From an uncultured Mailhella sp. (GTDB lineage: Bacteria; Desulfobacterota; Desulfovibrionia; Desulfovibrionales; Desulfovibrionaceae), in the NCBI RefSeq assembly GCF_963931295.1, contig NZ_OZ007001.1:62001-126000 (forward strand): DNA of 64,000 bases, in the 5' to 3' direction. A program made the translations under genes and the position numbers. Position 1 is the stretch's first letter. The number at the start of each line of letters is the position of its first letter. Positions 8,670 to 16,805 of the stretch are shown one piece after another. The notes under the pieces were generated by a model. That model searched no databases, was not told the DNA's origin, and was given only the letters and a program-made list of their open reading frames with translations.

Positions 8670-9479
8670 ATGGATTCCCTCATCACCGCCGCCCTGCTCG
8701 GGCTCGTGGAAGGGCTCACCGAATTCCTTCCCGTTTCTTCCTCCGGTCATCTCGTGCTCGCCTCCAGCCTTCTGGGCTTTTCCGGTCCGGGGGCGTCCAC
8801 CTTCGAGGTGGTCATTCAGGTGGGTGCCATTCTCGCCGTGCTTGCCCTCTACTGGCGGCGCTTTCTCGGCCTGCTTCGCTTCTCTGGAAACAAGCGCGGT
8901 TTTGCCGGACTGCGCGGCATTCTGATGCTCGTGCTCACCACTCTGCCCGCCGCATCTCTGGGACTTCTGCTGCACGGCTTCATCAAATCGCTGTTCACGC
9001 CCGCCACGGTGGCGGCCGCTCTGGTGTGCGGCGCCGTTCTCATGCTCGTGGTGGAACACATGCTCGCCCCGAAGCAGAACAACATGCCCGTGCAGAACAT
9101 TGATCAGCTCACCCCCCTGCAGGCGCTCGGCATAGGCTGCTTCCAGTGCCTCGCCCTGTGGCCCGGCTTCTCCCGCTCCGCCTCCACGCTCATGGGCGGC
9201 ATGATACTCGGCGTGCGCCGCGAAGTTGCTGCGGAATACTCCTTCATTGCGGCCGTGCCCATCATCATCGGCGCAGCGGGCTACGATCTTCTGAAATCGC
9301 TCTCCCTGTTCACCGCGGCGGACGTCCCCTTCTTCCTTGTCGGATCGCTGTGCGCCTTCCTTTCCGCCATCGCCGCCATGCGCTGCTTCATCTCCCTGCT
9401 CGGACACGTCACCCTCAAGCCTTTTGCCGTCTATCGCCTGCTGCTCGCCATTCCGGTGTACCTCTTCATGCTGCGATAA
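8670..9479 (+). CDS. uppP: Undecaprenyl-diphosphatase (UppP/BacA)
   Basis: A 269-aa integral membrane enzyme that dephosphorylates undecaprenyl pyrophosphate to recycle the lipid carrier for cell-wall synthesis. Both signature regions are present: EGLTEFLPVSSSGHL near residues 14-28 and PGFSRSAST near residues 165-175, each containing catalytic-site residues (Glu-rich and Ser/Arg motifs). Seven to eight hydrophobic spans follow the family pattern, and the length is normal. It starts one base after the TetR stop codon with CCAGGA upstream. Control of uppP by a co-transcribed TetR regulator is unusual and suggests a link to envelope stress or bacitracin-like compounds (inference). Confidence 0.95.
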   Translation: MDSLITAALLGLVEGLTEFLPVSSSGHLVLASSLLGFSGPGASTFEVVIQVGAILAVLALYWRRFLGLLRFSGNKRGFAGLRGILMLVLTTLPAASLGLLLHGFIKSLFTPATVAAALVCGAVLMLVVEHMLAPKQNNMPVQNIDQLTPLQALGIGCFQCLALWPGFSRSASTLMGGMILGVRREVAAEYSFIAAVPIIIGAAGYDLLKSLSLFTAADVPFFLVGSLCAFLSAIAAMRCFISLLGHVTLKPFAVYRLLLAIPVYLFMLR

Positions 9480-9508
9480 AAAAATTTGCCGGAAGGCAAA
9501 AAAAATGC

Positions 9509-9537
9509 TTGCCAAGGGCGGCCGTTTTCTATAAGTA
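9509..9537 (+). promoter_or_regulatory. Promoter candidate for tRNA-Met copy 1
   Basis: TTGCCA (9509-9514) is followed after 17 bases by TAAGTA (9532-9537); TATAAG two bases earlier is an alternative -10. The segment TTGCCAAG plus a following TACATTCCTGCGCCG recurs with identical spacing before tRNA-Leu near 61143, which supports a real promoter. Confidence 0.5.
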
Positions 9538-9567
9538 CATTCCTGCGCCGGATGATTCCGACAGCAC

Positions 9568-9644
9568 GGCAAGGTAGCTCAGTTGGTTAGAGCATACGGT
9601 TCATACCCGTAGTGTCGAGAGTTCAAATCTCCCCCTTGCTACCA
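9568..9644 (+). tRNA. tRNA-Met (CAT), copy 1
   Basis: A 77-base cloverleaf with encoded CCA. The acceptor stem GGCAAGG pairs with CCTTGCT (first pair G-U). The anticodon stem TACGG/CCGTA encloses loop TTCATAC with anticodon CAT. The stem start and D-arm argue for elongator Met over initiator; a lysidine-modified Ile tRNA cannot be excluded by eye. It is identical to the copy at 10850. Confidence 0.93.
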
Positions 9645-9654
9645 TAACAATAAG

Positions 9655-9685
9655 AAAGTCCAGGATTCTTCTTGGACTTTTTTTT
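9655..9685 (+). terminator. Intrinsic terminator after tRNA-Met copy 1
   Basis: AAAGTCCA (9655-9662) pairs with TGGACTTT (9673-9680) and is followed by a T-run to 9685. It ends the tRNA transcript before ppaC. Confidence 0.85.
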
Positions 9686-9761
9686 ATGCCTTCCGCAGAG
9701 GCGGCAAGCCGTCTTCTGCTCGCAACATCCTATTGATTACCTTTCCATTCGGAGTTCTCCC

Positions 9762-10817
9762 ATGGCTTCCCCTTCCCGTCCTCAGCGCATTCAGGTGTTC
9801 GGCCACAAAAACCCTGATACCGATTCCGTCATCGGCGCCATCGCCCTTGCGGAACTTCAGAATCAGCGGGGCATTCCCTCCAGCCCCAAGGTGCAGGGCA
9901 GCACGAATCCCGAAACCAATTTCGTCATGCAGCGCTTCAACATCAAGCCCCCGCGCATTCTGGAAAGCGCCGCCGGCCGTCAGGTGAGCCTGGTGGACTT
10001 TTCCGACATCGCTCAGGCGCCGCACGGCTTTGAAAGCAGCACCATCGTGTCGCTGGTCGATCATCACAAGCTCGGCGACGTCACCACCTCCTCGCCGCTG
10101 GAAATGTGGGTCTGGCCCGTGGGATGCAGCAACACCATTCTCAAGTCCATGTACGACTTCTACGGCGGCTACGTGCCCACCTATCTTGCGGGCGGCATGC
10201 TCTGCGCCATCCTTTCCGACACGGTGCTCTTCCGCTCCCCCACCACCACCGACGCCGACCGCCGCGCCGCGGCCGAACTTGCCGAAATCGCGGGAGTAGA
10301 CGACATCATGGCTCTCGGCATGGACATGTTCCGCGCCAAGTCCGACCTGCACGACTCCGCCGACAACCTCTTCCAGCGCGACTATAAGGAATTCGACATC
10401 AACGGCCGCAAGGTAGGCATAGGTCAGCTCGAACTCATGGACGCCGGCATGATTGATCCCATCAAGGCCGATCTCTTCAAGGCCGCGCGCAAGCTGCTCG
10501 ACGAACACGGCTGCCACACCGTCATGTTCCTCGCCACCGACATCATCAAGGAAGGCTCGCAGATGCTTGTGGTCTCCCGCGACATGTCCGTGACCGAAAA
10601 GGCCTTCAACGTGACGCTGGATCCGTACAGAATGCCCAAGGTACGCAACGTGGCTCCGGCCTACGCCAAGGAAAACCAGTCGGAATATCACGAACATCAG
10701 GGCAATGCCGATGCTCCCTGGGCCGACGCTCTGGCCGAAAAGTGGATGCCCGGCATGCTGAGCCGCAAAAAGCAGGTGCTGCCTTTTCTCATGGACGCCT
10801 TTAATTCGCTTGACTAG
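9762..10817 (+). CDS. ppaC: Manganese-dependent inorganic pyrophosphatase (family II, DHH)
   Basis: A 351-aa cytoplasmic enzyme that hydrolyses pyrophosphate to phosphate, pulling biosynthetic and sulfate-activation reactions forward; in sulfate reducers this removes the pyrophosphate made by ATP sulfurylase. DHH-family motifs are visible: GHKNPDTDS near residues 14-22, a SLVDHHKLGD block near residue 94, and SDTVLFRSPTTTDAD near residue 155. The C-terminal SRKKQVLP matches the family II SRKKQ substrate-binding motif. It is somewhat longer than the usual 310 aa. GGAG precedes the ATG at 9762. The gene lies alone between two identical tRNA-Met genes, and its stop codon overlaps the second tRNA promoter. 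Confidence 0.93.
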   Translation: MASPSRPQRIQVFGHKNPDTDSVIGAIALAELQNQRGIPSSPKVQGSTNPETNFVMQRFNIKPPRILESAAGRQVSLVDFSDIAQAPHGFESSTIVSLVDHHKLGDVTTSSPLEMWVWPVGCSNTILKSMYDFYGGYVPTYLAGGMLCAILSDTVLFRSPTTTDADRRAAAELAEIAGVDDIMALGMDMFRAKSDLHDSADNLFQRDYKEFDINGRKVGIGQLELMDAGMIDPIKADLFKAARKLLDEHGCHTVMFLATDIIKEGSQMLVVSRDMSVTEKAFNVTLDPYRMPKVRNVAPAYAKENQSEYHEHQGNADAPWADALAEKWMPGMLSRKKQVLPFLMDAFNSLD

Positions 10818-10838
10818 TTGCGGGAAACCATCTATATT
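10810..10838 (+). promoter_or_regulatory. Promoter for tRNA-Met copy 2, overlapping ppaC stop
   Basis: TTGACT (10810-10815), 17-base spacer, TATATT (10833-10838). The -35 box overlaps the last codons of ppaC (stop at 10815-10817). The match to the sigma-70 consensus is good and the distance to the tRNA start is 12 bases. Confidence 0.65.
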
Positions 10839-10849
10839 CCCTTTCGCAC

Positions 10850-10926
10850 GGCAAGGTAGCTCAGTTGGTTAGAGCATACGGTTCATACCCGTAGTGTCGA
10901 GAGTTCAAATCTCCCCCTTGCTACCA
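10850..10926 (+). tRNA. tRNA-Met (CAT), copy 2
   Basis: This copy is base-for-base identical to the tRNA at 9568-9644, with encoded CCA and anticodon CAT in loop TTCATAC. It has its own promoter and terminator, unlike those of copy 1. Confidence 0.93.
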
Positions 10927-10935
10927 TGAAACCAT

Positions 10936-10971
10936 TCCCGGGATTCTTCATGAATCCCGGGATTTTCTTTT
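10936..10971 (+). terminator. Intrinsic terminator after tRNA-Met copy 2
   Basis: An 11-bp perfect stem, TCCCGGGATTC (10936-10946) with GAATCCCGGGA (10952-10962), 5-base loop, followed by TTTTCTTTT. Confidence 0.9.
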
Positions 10972-11394
10972 AATGCTCCGCAATCTGCCTCAGGCGGGCG
11001 CTGCGGCGGGCGAGTTCAGCAGTTCTTCCCCCCTCGCTGCGCCTTCGAGATGACGACATTTTTGCGTCTGTCCGATGCAGCGGGTCGCATTTGCCCCTTC
11101 TTCCGCAACGTTTCCGCTCTCCCGCAGGCCGCGCCGCATCGCTGCACGGCTGCTTTTTCCCTCTTCAACAGAGCGTCGCGTTTTCTTTTTCCGCTTTCAC
11201 GCCCCAGGGACCCGTTTTCCCGTCTATCCTTCATTCTTCAAACAAGTTTTTATTGTCACGAAAATAGACATGGCGATGGAAATCGGTTATACCTGAAGGA
11301 AACATGTATGTACCTTGCTCCCGATCCGTGGACATGCATGTAACACGCTAAACTATTACGCTTTTTCAATTACCTACTCTAAGGAGCTTCATTC
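10972..11394. other. Upstream region of the formate dehydrogenase operon
   Basis: About 420 bases lie between the tRNA terminator and fdhA. The first 250 bases show nothing recognisable. The last 100 bases are more AT-rich and hold the tandem palindromes listed separately and the fdhA ribosome site CTAAGGAG at 11379-11386. No clear sigma-70 promoter could be fixed. Confidence 0.5.
11302..11344. promoter_or_regulatory. Tandem palindromic sites upstream of fdhA
   Basis: ACATGTATGTACC (from 11302) and ACATGCATGTAAC (from 11332) are 13-mers differing at two positions, exactly 30 bp apart, which is close to three helical turns. The second has a perfect palindromic core ACATGCATGT. They lie 50-93 bases before the fdhA start and look like a paired activator or repressor site. 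Confidence 0.4.
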
Positions 11395-14300
11395 ATGGCG
11401 TACACACGTAGAAGCTTTCTGAAAATGGTCGGCGCGGGAGCCATGTGCCTTTCGCTCGCCCATTTTGGATTTGATCTGAAAGAGGCGAAGGCATATGCCA
11501 CGTCCTTGAAAATTGAAGGCGCGAAGGAAGTCAGCACCGTGTGCCCCTTCTGCGCCGTCTGCTGCCAGGTCATCGCGTATGTGAAGGACGGCAAGCTCAT
11601 CTCCACGGAAGGCGATCCCGACTTCCCCGTCAACGAAGGCAGCCTCTGCGCCAAGGGCGCGGCCCTGCTTTCCATGTACACCGGCGAACATCGTCTCACC
11701 AAGCCCATGTATCGCGCCCCCTACAGCGACAAGTGGGTCGAAAAGGACTGGGACTGGACGCTGCAGCAGATCGCCCGCCGCGTGAAGACCGCCCGAGACA
11801 ACGACTTCATCGTGAAGAACGCCAAGGGTCAGACCGTCAACAGGCTTGAGTCCGTGTTTTGCATGGGCACCTCTCATGCCTCCAACGAAGAGTGCGCCGT
11901 CATTCATCAGGCGATGCGCAGCCTGGGGGTCGTGCATATCGACCACCAGGCGCGTGTCTGACACAGCCCGACTGTACCGGCTCTGTCAGAGTCGTTCGGA
12001 CGTGGGGCTATGACGAATCACTGGATCGACATCAAGAACGCTGATGCCGTCCTGATTATGGGCAGCAATGCTGCAGAACATCATCCCGTATCCTTCAAGT
12101 GGATCATGCGGGCCAAGGACGCCGGAGCCACCATCATGCACGTGGATCCCAAGTTCTCCCGCACCTCGGCGCGTTGCGATTTTCATGTGCCGATCCGCTC
12201 CGGTACGGACATCGCCTTCCTCGGAGGCATGATAAACTATATCATCGAATCGGGAAGCTGGTTCAAGGACTACGTGGTGAACTACACCAACGCCACCTAT
12301 GTGCTGGCCGATTCGTATGACTTCAAAGACGGTCTCTTCAGCGGCTACAACGCCGAAAAGAGAACATACGACCGCTCTTCCTGGACCTTCAAGCGCGACG
12401 AGAAGGGAGCTCCCGTACGCGACTTCACGCTCAAGGACGAACGCTGCGTATTCAACGTCATGGCAAAGCACTACTCCCGCTACACGCTGGACAACGTTTC
12501 CAGCATCACGGGCGTATCGAAAGAAAACCTCTTGAAGGTCTATAAGATCTTCTGCGCCACAGGAAAGCCGGACAAGGCCGGAACCATTCTGTACGCCATC
12601 GGCTGGACTCAGCACACGGTGGGCGTGCAGAACATCCGCGCGTCGGCCATCATTCAGCTTCTGCTGGGCAACATCGGCGTGGCCGGCGGCGGCATCAACG
12701 CCCTGCGCGGCGAACCCAACGTGCAGGGGTCTACGGACCATGCCCTGCTCTACCACAACCTTCCCGGCTACCACAACGCGCCCCTCGCGCAGTGGCAGAC
12801 GCTGGAGGAATACAACAAGGCCAACACTCCCGTCACGCACATTCCCAACAGCGCCAACTGGTGGAGCAATCGTCCCAAGTACGTGACCAGTCTGCTCAAG
12901 GGCTGGTTCGGCGACGCCGCCACCGCGGAAAACGATTTCTGCTACAGCTGGCTGCCCAAGTGCGAAGACGGCGAGGACTACTCGTACATGTACGCCATGG
13001 ACCGCATGCTCAACGACAAGATGCGCGGCGGCTTCATTTTCGGCGTGAACCCCATGAACAGTTTCCCCAACACCAACAAGATGCGCGCCGCTCTGGATCA
13101 TCTGGACTGGCTGGTGGTGGGTGAAATTCACAACTCCGAAACCTCGGACAACTGGCATCGGCCCGGCGCTGATCCTTCCACCAAGAAGACGGAAGTCTTC
13201 CTGCTGCCCTCCGCGCACCGCGTGGAGAAGGAAGGAACCATCAGCAACAGCGGCCGCTGGCTGCAGTGGTTCGACAAGGCAGTGGAACCTGCGGGTGAAG
13301 CCCGCAACTTCGGCGACATCTACGTGCCGCTCATCAACACCATCCGCGAGCTGTACAAGAAGGAAGGCGGAGCCTTCCCGGATCCTCTTCTCAAGCTGAA
13401 CTGGACCGACAAGTTCGACGCCTCCGACTGGGCAAAGCGCATCAACGGCTTCTTCTGGAAGGATACCGTGGTCAACGGCAAGACCTACAAGCGCGGACAG
13501 CTTGTGCCCGCCTTCGGCAATCTTCAGGCCGACGGCTCCACCTCTTCGCTGAACTGGCTGTACACCGGCAGCTGGACCGAAGAGGAAGGCAACAAGTCCA
13601 AGCGCCGCGATCCCAGCCAGACCGAGATGCAGGCGAAGATCGGCATCTACCCGAACTGGTCGTGGTGCTGGCCCATCAACCGCCGCATTCTGTACAACCG
13701 CGCGTCCGTGGATCTTCAGGGCAAGCCCTGGAATCCTGACAAGGCGGTCATCGAATGGAAGGACGGCGCGTGGGTGGGCGACGTGCCCGACGGTCCGTGG
13801 CCGCCCATAGCCGACGAGAAGAACGGACGCCTGCCGTTCATCATGACCACCGACGGCGCGGCACAGCTCTTCGGACCCGGACGTGTTGACGGTCCATTCC
13901 CCGAGCACTACGAGCCCGCCGAGTCGCCCGTGGCTTCGCATCCGTTCTCCAGTCAGCTGACCTCGCCCTGCTTCAAGTTCCACAAGAGCGAGTTCGACAA
14001 GTTTGCGGCTCCGGCCGATCCGCGCTACCCCATCGTGCTGACCACCTACAGCATGACGGAACACTGGTGCGGCGGCGGCGAAACCCGCAACGTGCCCAAC
14101 CTGCTTGAGGCCGAACCTCAGCTCTATGTGGAAATGAGCCAGGAACTCGCCAAGGAAAAGGGCATCGAGAACGGTGACGGCGTCATCATCGAGAGCGCCC
14201 GCGGCAAGGTGGAAGCCATTGCCATGGTGACCATCCGCCTGCGTCCGTTCACGATCATGGGCAAGACCGTCCATCTCATAGGCATGCCTTTCGCCTATGG

Positions 14301-14436
14301 CTGGACCACTCCCGGCTGCGGCGATTCCACGAACCGCCTCACCGTGACCGCCTATGACCCGAACACCACCATTCCTGAAACGAAAGCTTGCTGCGTGAAC
14401 ATCCGCAAGGCCGACAAGCTGACCGAAATAGCCTGA
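11395..14436 (+). CDS. fdhA: Periplasmic formate dehydrogenase alpha subunit, selenocysteine-containing
   Basis: This is the catalytic subunit of a Mo/W-bisMGD formate dehydrogenase, 1013 aa when the in-frame TGA at 11959-11961 is read as selenocysteine (residue 189). The context QARV-Sec-HSPTV and the following SFGRGAMTNHW match the FdnG-type active site, and the frame continues intact to 14436, so the TGA is recoding and not damage. A twin-arginine signal (TRRSFLKMVGAGAM) starts the protein and predicts folded export to the periplasm. A [4Fe-4S] site is formed by Cys50, Cys53, Cys57 and Cys85 (CPFCAVCC and SLCAKG). A SECIS hairpin begins at the TGA. TAAGGAG precedes the ATG. fdhB, fdhE and a multiheme cytochrome follow, the arrangement of the Desulfovibrio FdhABC3 enzyme. 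Electrons from formate go via FdhB to the cytochrome. Confidence 0.96.
11958..11989 (+). promoter_or_regulatory. Bacterial SECIS hairpin at the fdhA Sec codon
   Basis: CTGACA (11958-11963) pairs with TGTCAG (11984-11989). A C-C mismatch follows, then AGCC (11965-11968) pairs with GGCT (11979-11982) around a 10-base loop. The recoded TGA lies in the base of the stem, as in E. coli fdh mRNAs, where SelB binds. The window does not contain selA, selB, selC or selD. Confidence 0.8.
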
Positions 14437-14482
14437 TTCAGGCGGGGCGCGCCCTCGCGGCGCGCCCCTCAAGGAGTACGCG

Positions 14483-15142
14483 ATGCCTAAAGCATTCCTC
14501 ATAGACACAACAAGATGCACGGCCTGCCGCGGCTGCCAGCTGGCATGCAAGGAGTGGCACAACCTGCCCGCCAACGCCACCAAGCAGCGGGGCTCGCATC
14601 AGAATCCCCCGGATCTCAATCCCAACAACCTTAAAATCGTCCGCTTCCACGAACACTTCGACGAGCAGGGCAACGTGGTGTGGAACTTCTTCCCCGATCA
14701 GTGCCGCCACTGCCTCACGCCGATCTGCGTGGATCTGGCCAATCTTGCCGTTCCCGGATCCATGATTCAGGACAAGGCCACCGGCGCAGTGCTCGTCACG
14801 GAAAAATGCAAGCAGCTGGCTCCGGCCGACATCAAGGCCATCATGGAAGCCTGCCCGTACAACATTCCCCGGTACAACGAACAGACCAAAATGCTGACCA
14901 AATGCGACATGTGCATCGACCGCGTGTCCGCAGGTCTTCAGCCCATGTGCGTGAAAACCTGCCCCACGGGCGCCATGTTCTTCGGCGAACGCGCGGAAGT
15001 GCTGGAAGAGGCGCAGAAACGTCTGGCACGCATCAAGGAACGCTATCCCAAAGCCCGCCTTGTGGACACGGAAGACGTGAGCGTCATCTATCTTCTGGCC
15101 GAGGAGCCCAAGCACTATTACGAGTTCGCGAGCTTCGGCTAG
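14483..15142 (+). CDS. fdhB: Formate dehydrogenase beta subunit, 4Fe-4S protein
   Basis: A 219-aa iron-sulfur electron-transfer subunit. Ferredoxin-type cysteine clusters are seen: CTACRGCQLAC at residues 12-22, CRHCLTPIC near residue 75, CKQL...EACPY in the middle, and CDMCIDRV...CVKTCPTGA near residues 145-165, enough for about four [4Fe-4S] clusters. There is no signal peptide, which fits co-export with the Tat-bearing FdhA (hitch-hiking). Unlike membrane-bound FdnH it lacks a C-terminal membrane anchor, consistent with a soluble periplasmic enzyme. CAAGGAG precedes the ATG. It lies 46 bases after fdhA in the same operon. Confidence 0.95.
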   Translation: MPKAFLIDTTRCTACRGCQLACKEWHNLPANATKQRGSHQNPPDLNPNNLKIVRFHEHFDEQGNVVWNFFPDQCRHCLTPICVDLANLAVPGSMIQDKATGAVLVTEKCKQLAPADIKAIMEACPYNIPRYNEQTKMLTKCDMCIDRVSAGLQPMCVKTCPTGAMFFGERAEVLEEAQKRLARIKERYPKARLVDTEDVSVIYLLAEEPKHYYEFASFG

Positions 15143-15145
15143 CCT

Positions 15146-15255
15146 CATGCCGGAGCGCCTGTCCCGGTAGCGGCCTTCGGCCGCCTTCACGGGCACGAAG
15201 TTCGGAGCTTCCGCCCTGCGGCGAAGCCTTGCGCTTCAACGTCCGCTCCGGCATG
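15146..15255 (+). repeat. Long-range inverted repeat and hairpin between fdhB and fdhE
   Basis: CATGCCGGAGCG (15146-15157) is perfectly complementary to CGCTCCGGCATG (15244-15255). Inside is a strong hairpin GCGGCC-TTC-GGCCGC (15170-15184), extended by CCCG/CGGG (15163-15166 and 15190-15193). There is no T-tract, so it is not a classic terminator. It may set the fdhB/fdhE expression ratio through mRNA processing or partial termination. Confidence 0.5.
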
Positions 15256-15331
15256 CACTCGCAACCGGGCATTGCCCTAACCCTGCATTTCATCGGCGGC
15301 CTTTGCCGCTTCCAGTTTCTCAGGAGTCACC

Positions 15332-16255
15332 ATGGCCGAATCCCGTCAGACCGTTTCCGAAACCCTTGCCGGCATCGTCGAGCGCAGACCCGTGCTCGCG
15401 CCGGTGCTGAACGCGTTCGCCCCTCTGCTTGAGGCGCGTTCCGCGCTGCCGGAAAAGCTTTCCCCCATGATCGAGGAAAGCGGCTTTGTCCTGCCCCCCT
15501 GGCGGCAGGAACGGGCGCAGCAGGGGGCGCCGCTTCTGGCCGGAGCCAGCCTGAAGGGACTTTTCCCCCTTCTGCGGAAATCGGCCGACGTGCTGCTGCC
15601 GCTTCTGGAAGCGCTGCCCGGCATGAACGGATACGCCGACGCGCTCACGTCGTTCTTCCAGAATGAAGAAATGTGCATGCGCGCCGCCGACACTCTCCTC
15701 ACCGGGCACGAAACAGCGCTCGCCGAGGCCGCGGAAGAAACGCATCTGCCGCCCGCCGTGCTGCTGTTTGCGCTGGAGGTCGTGGTCGGACCCGTTCTGC
15801 GGGCCCTGGCGCTGAAGTACGACGCCCCGTGGGACGAACGTGCTTCCTCCTGGATGCAGGGTTTCTGCCCCGTATGCGGCTCCTTCCCGTCCATCTCCTA
15901 TCTGGACAAGCGCGTCTTTGACGAAAAGAACGCCTTTCTGGCCGGAGGCGGAGGAAAAAAACATATGCATTGCGCTCTGTGCGGCACCGAATGGCACTTC
16001 CGGCGCGGGGCCTGCCCTTCCTGTGGAAAGGAAGGTTCCGGCGTCATGGAATTTCTCCGCGAAAGCGAAAACAGCCGGGGCGAACGCATCGACTGGTGCA
16101 CCAAGTGCAAGAGCTACTGCCCGACCGTGGACCTGCGCGAATGCGCCGGAACGCCCGACATGGACGCCATGGCGCTGGGCATGATGCATATGGACATTGT
16201 TGCCGCTCAGAAAGGGCTGACTCCTCTCAAGCCCTCCTTCTGGAACCAATTCTAG
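15332..16255 (+). CDS. fdhE: Formate dehydrogenase accessory protein FdhE
   Basis: A 307-aa cytoplasmic chaperone needed for formate dehydrogenase maturation before export. The second half carries the family's rubredoxin-like CXXC pairs: CPVCGSFP near residue 182, CALCG near residue 212, CPSCG near residue 226 and CTKCKSYC near residue 252. The helical N-terminal half has no motif. The length is typical. CAGGAG lies close to the ATG. It sits between fdhB and the cytochrome gene, as in Desulfovibrio operons. Confidence 0.93.
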   Translation: MAESRQTVSETLAGIVERRPVLAPVLNAFAPLLEARSALPEKLSPMIEESGFVLPPWRQERAQQGAPLLAGASLKGLFPLLRKSADVLLPLLEALPGMNGYADALTSFFQNEEMCMRAADTLLTGHETALAEAAEETHLPPAVLLFALEVVVGPVLRALALKYDAPWDERASSWMQGFCPVCGSFPSISYLDKRVFDEKNAFLAGGGGKKHMHCALCGTEWHFRRGACPSCGKEGSGVMEFLRESENSRGERIDWCTKCKSYCPTVDLRECAGTPDMDAMALGMMHMDIVAAQKGLTPLKPSFWNQF

Positions 16256-16298
16256 CCACTGCCTCCGGGCACTTCCCCTATCTACCGGGAGAATGCGC

Positions 16299-16745
16299 AT
16301 GAAACCGCTTTTTATTCTTACCCTTCTTCTCTCCCTCGCCTGGTGTACGCCGGCGGAAGCTCAGGACTTCAAGGCCAATCTCAAGTATCCGAAAAATCCC
16401 ATCGTGCTTGGCGGCGAAGTTTCTCCCCGCATGGCGGTCACCTTCAATCACAGCTCCCACAGCAACGTCCCCTGTGATACCTGTCATCACAAGCCCCGCT
16501 GCGTCATCTGTCACTACAGTCCTTCGGAAGAAAAGTCGCCCTACGCGTCGTGCAGCAGCAACGCCGGCTGTCATACCGTGCAGGGCAGAAGCAATCAGCA
16601 GGACAGCCGCTTCATGGCCTTCCACAGCAGAGAAAGCATGCGCTCCTGCTTCGGCTGTCATCGCAGAATGAGCCTGGAGCACCCCGAATTCCAGGGCTGC
16701 CGTCCCTGCCACCCCAACAACATCCAGCCGGACGAAGAGAAGTAA
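16299..16745 (+). CDS. Periplasmic multiheme cytochrome c, class III-like (formate dehydrogenase cytochrome subunit)
   Basis: A 148-aa exported cytochrome. I prefer the ATG at 16299 to the one at 16293 because GGGAGA is then 7 bases away. A cleavable Sec signal is clear (MKPLFILTLLLSLAW, cut near AEA). Heme-binding motifs are CDTCH, CVICH, CSSNAGCH, CFGCH and CRPCH. A usual tetraheme c3 has four motifs, two of them CX4CH. Here there are five candidate sites and one is CX5CH, so the true heme number is uncertain. The motif HSSHSNVPCDTCHH resembles the heme-1 region of c3. It is the last gene of the fdhABE operon and corresponds to the C3 subunit of FdhABC3, taking electrons from FdhB to the periplasmic cytochrome pool. 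Confidence 0.88.
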   Translation: MKPLFILTLLLSLAWCTPAEAQDFKANLKYPKNPIVLGGEVSPRMAVTFNHSSHSNVPCDTCHHKPRCVICHYSPSEEKSPYASCSSNAGCHTVQGRSNQQDSRFMAFHSRESMRSCFGCHRRMSLEHPEFQGCRPCHPNNIQPDEEK

Positions 16746-16763
16746 TTCTCTGCCTCCCCTGAC

Positions 16764-16805
16764 AAAAAAGCCTGCGCCTCGAAAAAACGATGCGCAGGCT
16801 TTTTT
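16764..16805 (+). terminator. Intrinsic terminator of the fdh operon
   Basis: A 14-bp perfect stem, AAAAAAGCCTGCGC (16764-16777) with GCGCAGGCTTTTTT (16792-16805), 14-base loop. The A-tract on the left makes it potentially bidirectional. Confidence 0.92.

Larger units (their letters stand above)
9564..10927 (+). repeat. 82-bp direct repeat pair flanking ppaC
   Basis: The segments 9564-9645 and 10846-10927 are identical over 82 bases: the whole tRNA-Met gene plus 4 bases before and 1 after. The copies are 1282 bp apart in direct orientation. Flanking sequence and the two terminators differ, so only the tRNA unit is duplicated. Recombination between them would delete ppaC. Confidence 0.9.

Noticed and set aside
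9485..9500. Hairpin TTTGCC-GGAA-GGCAAA as uppP terminator
   Set aside because: On the plus strand it is followed by A residues, not T. Only the minus strand has terminator form and nothing is transcribed there.
11304..11351. 15-codon open frame with GAAGGA upstream, possible leader peptide of fdhA
   Set aside because: The sequence shows no regulatory codon run and overlaps the palindromic sites, so chance is more likely.
11959..11961. Stop codon splitting fdhA into two genes (pseudogene)
   Set aside because: The TGA is in the conserved selenocysteine context with a hairpin, and the frame is intact on both sides.
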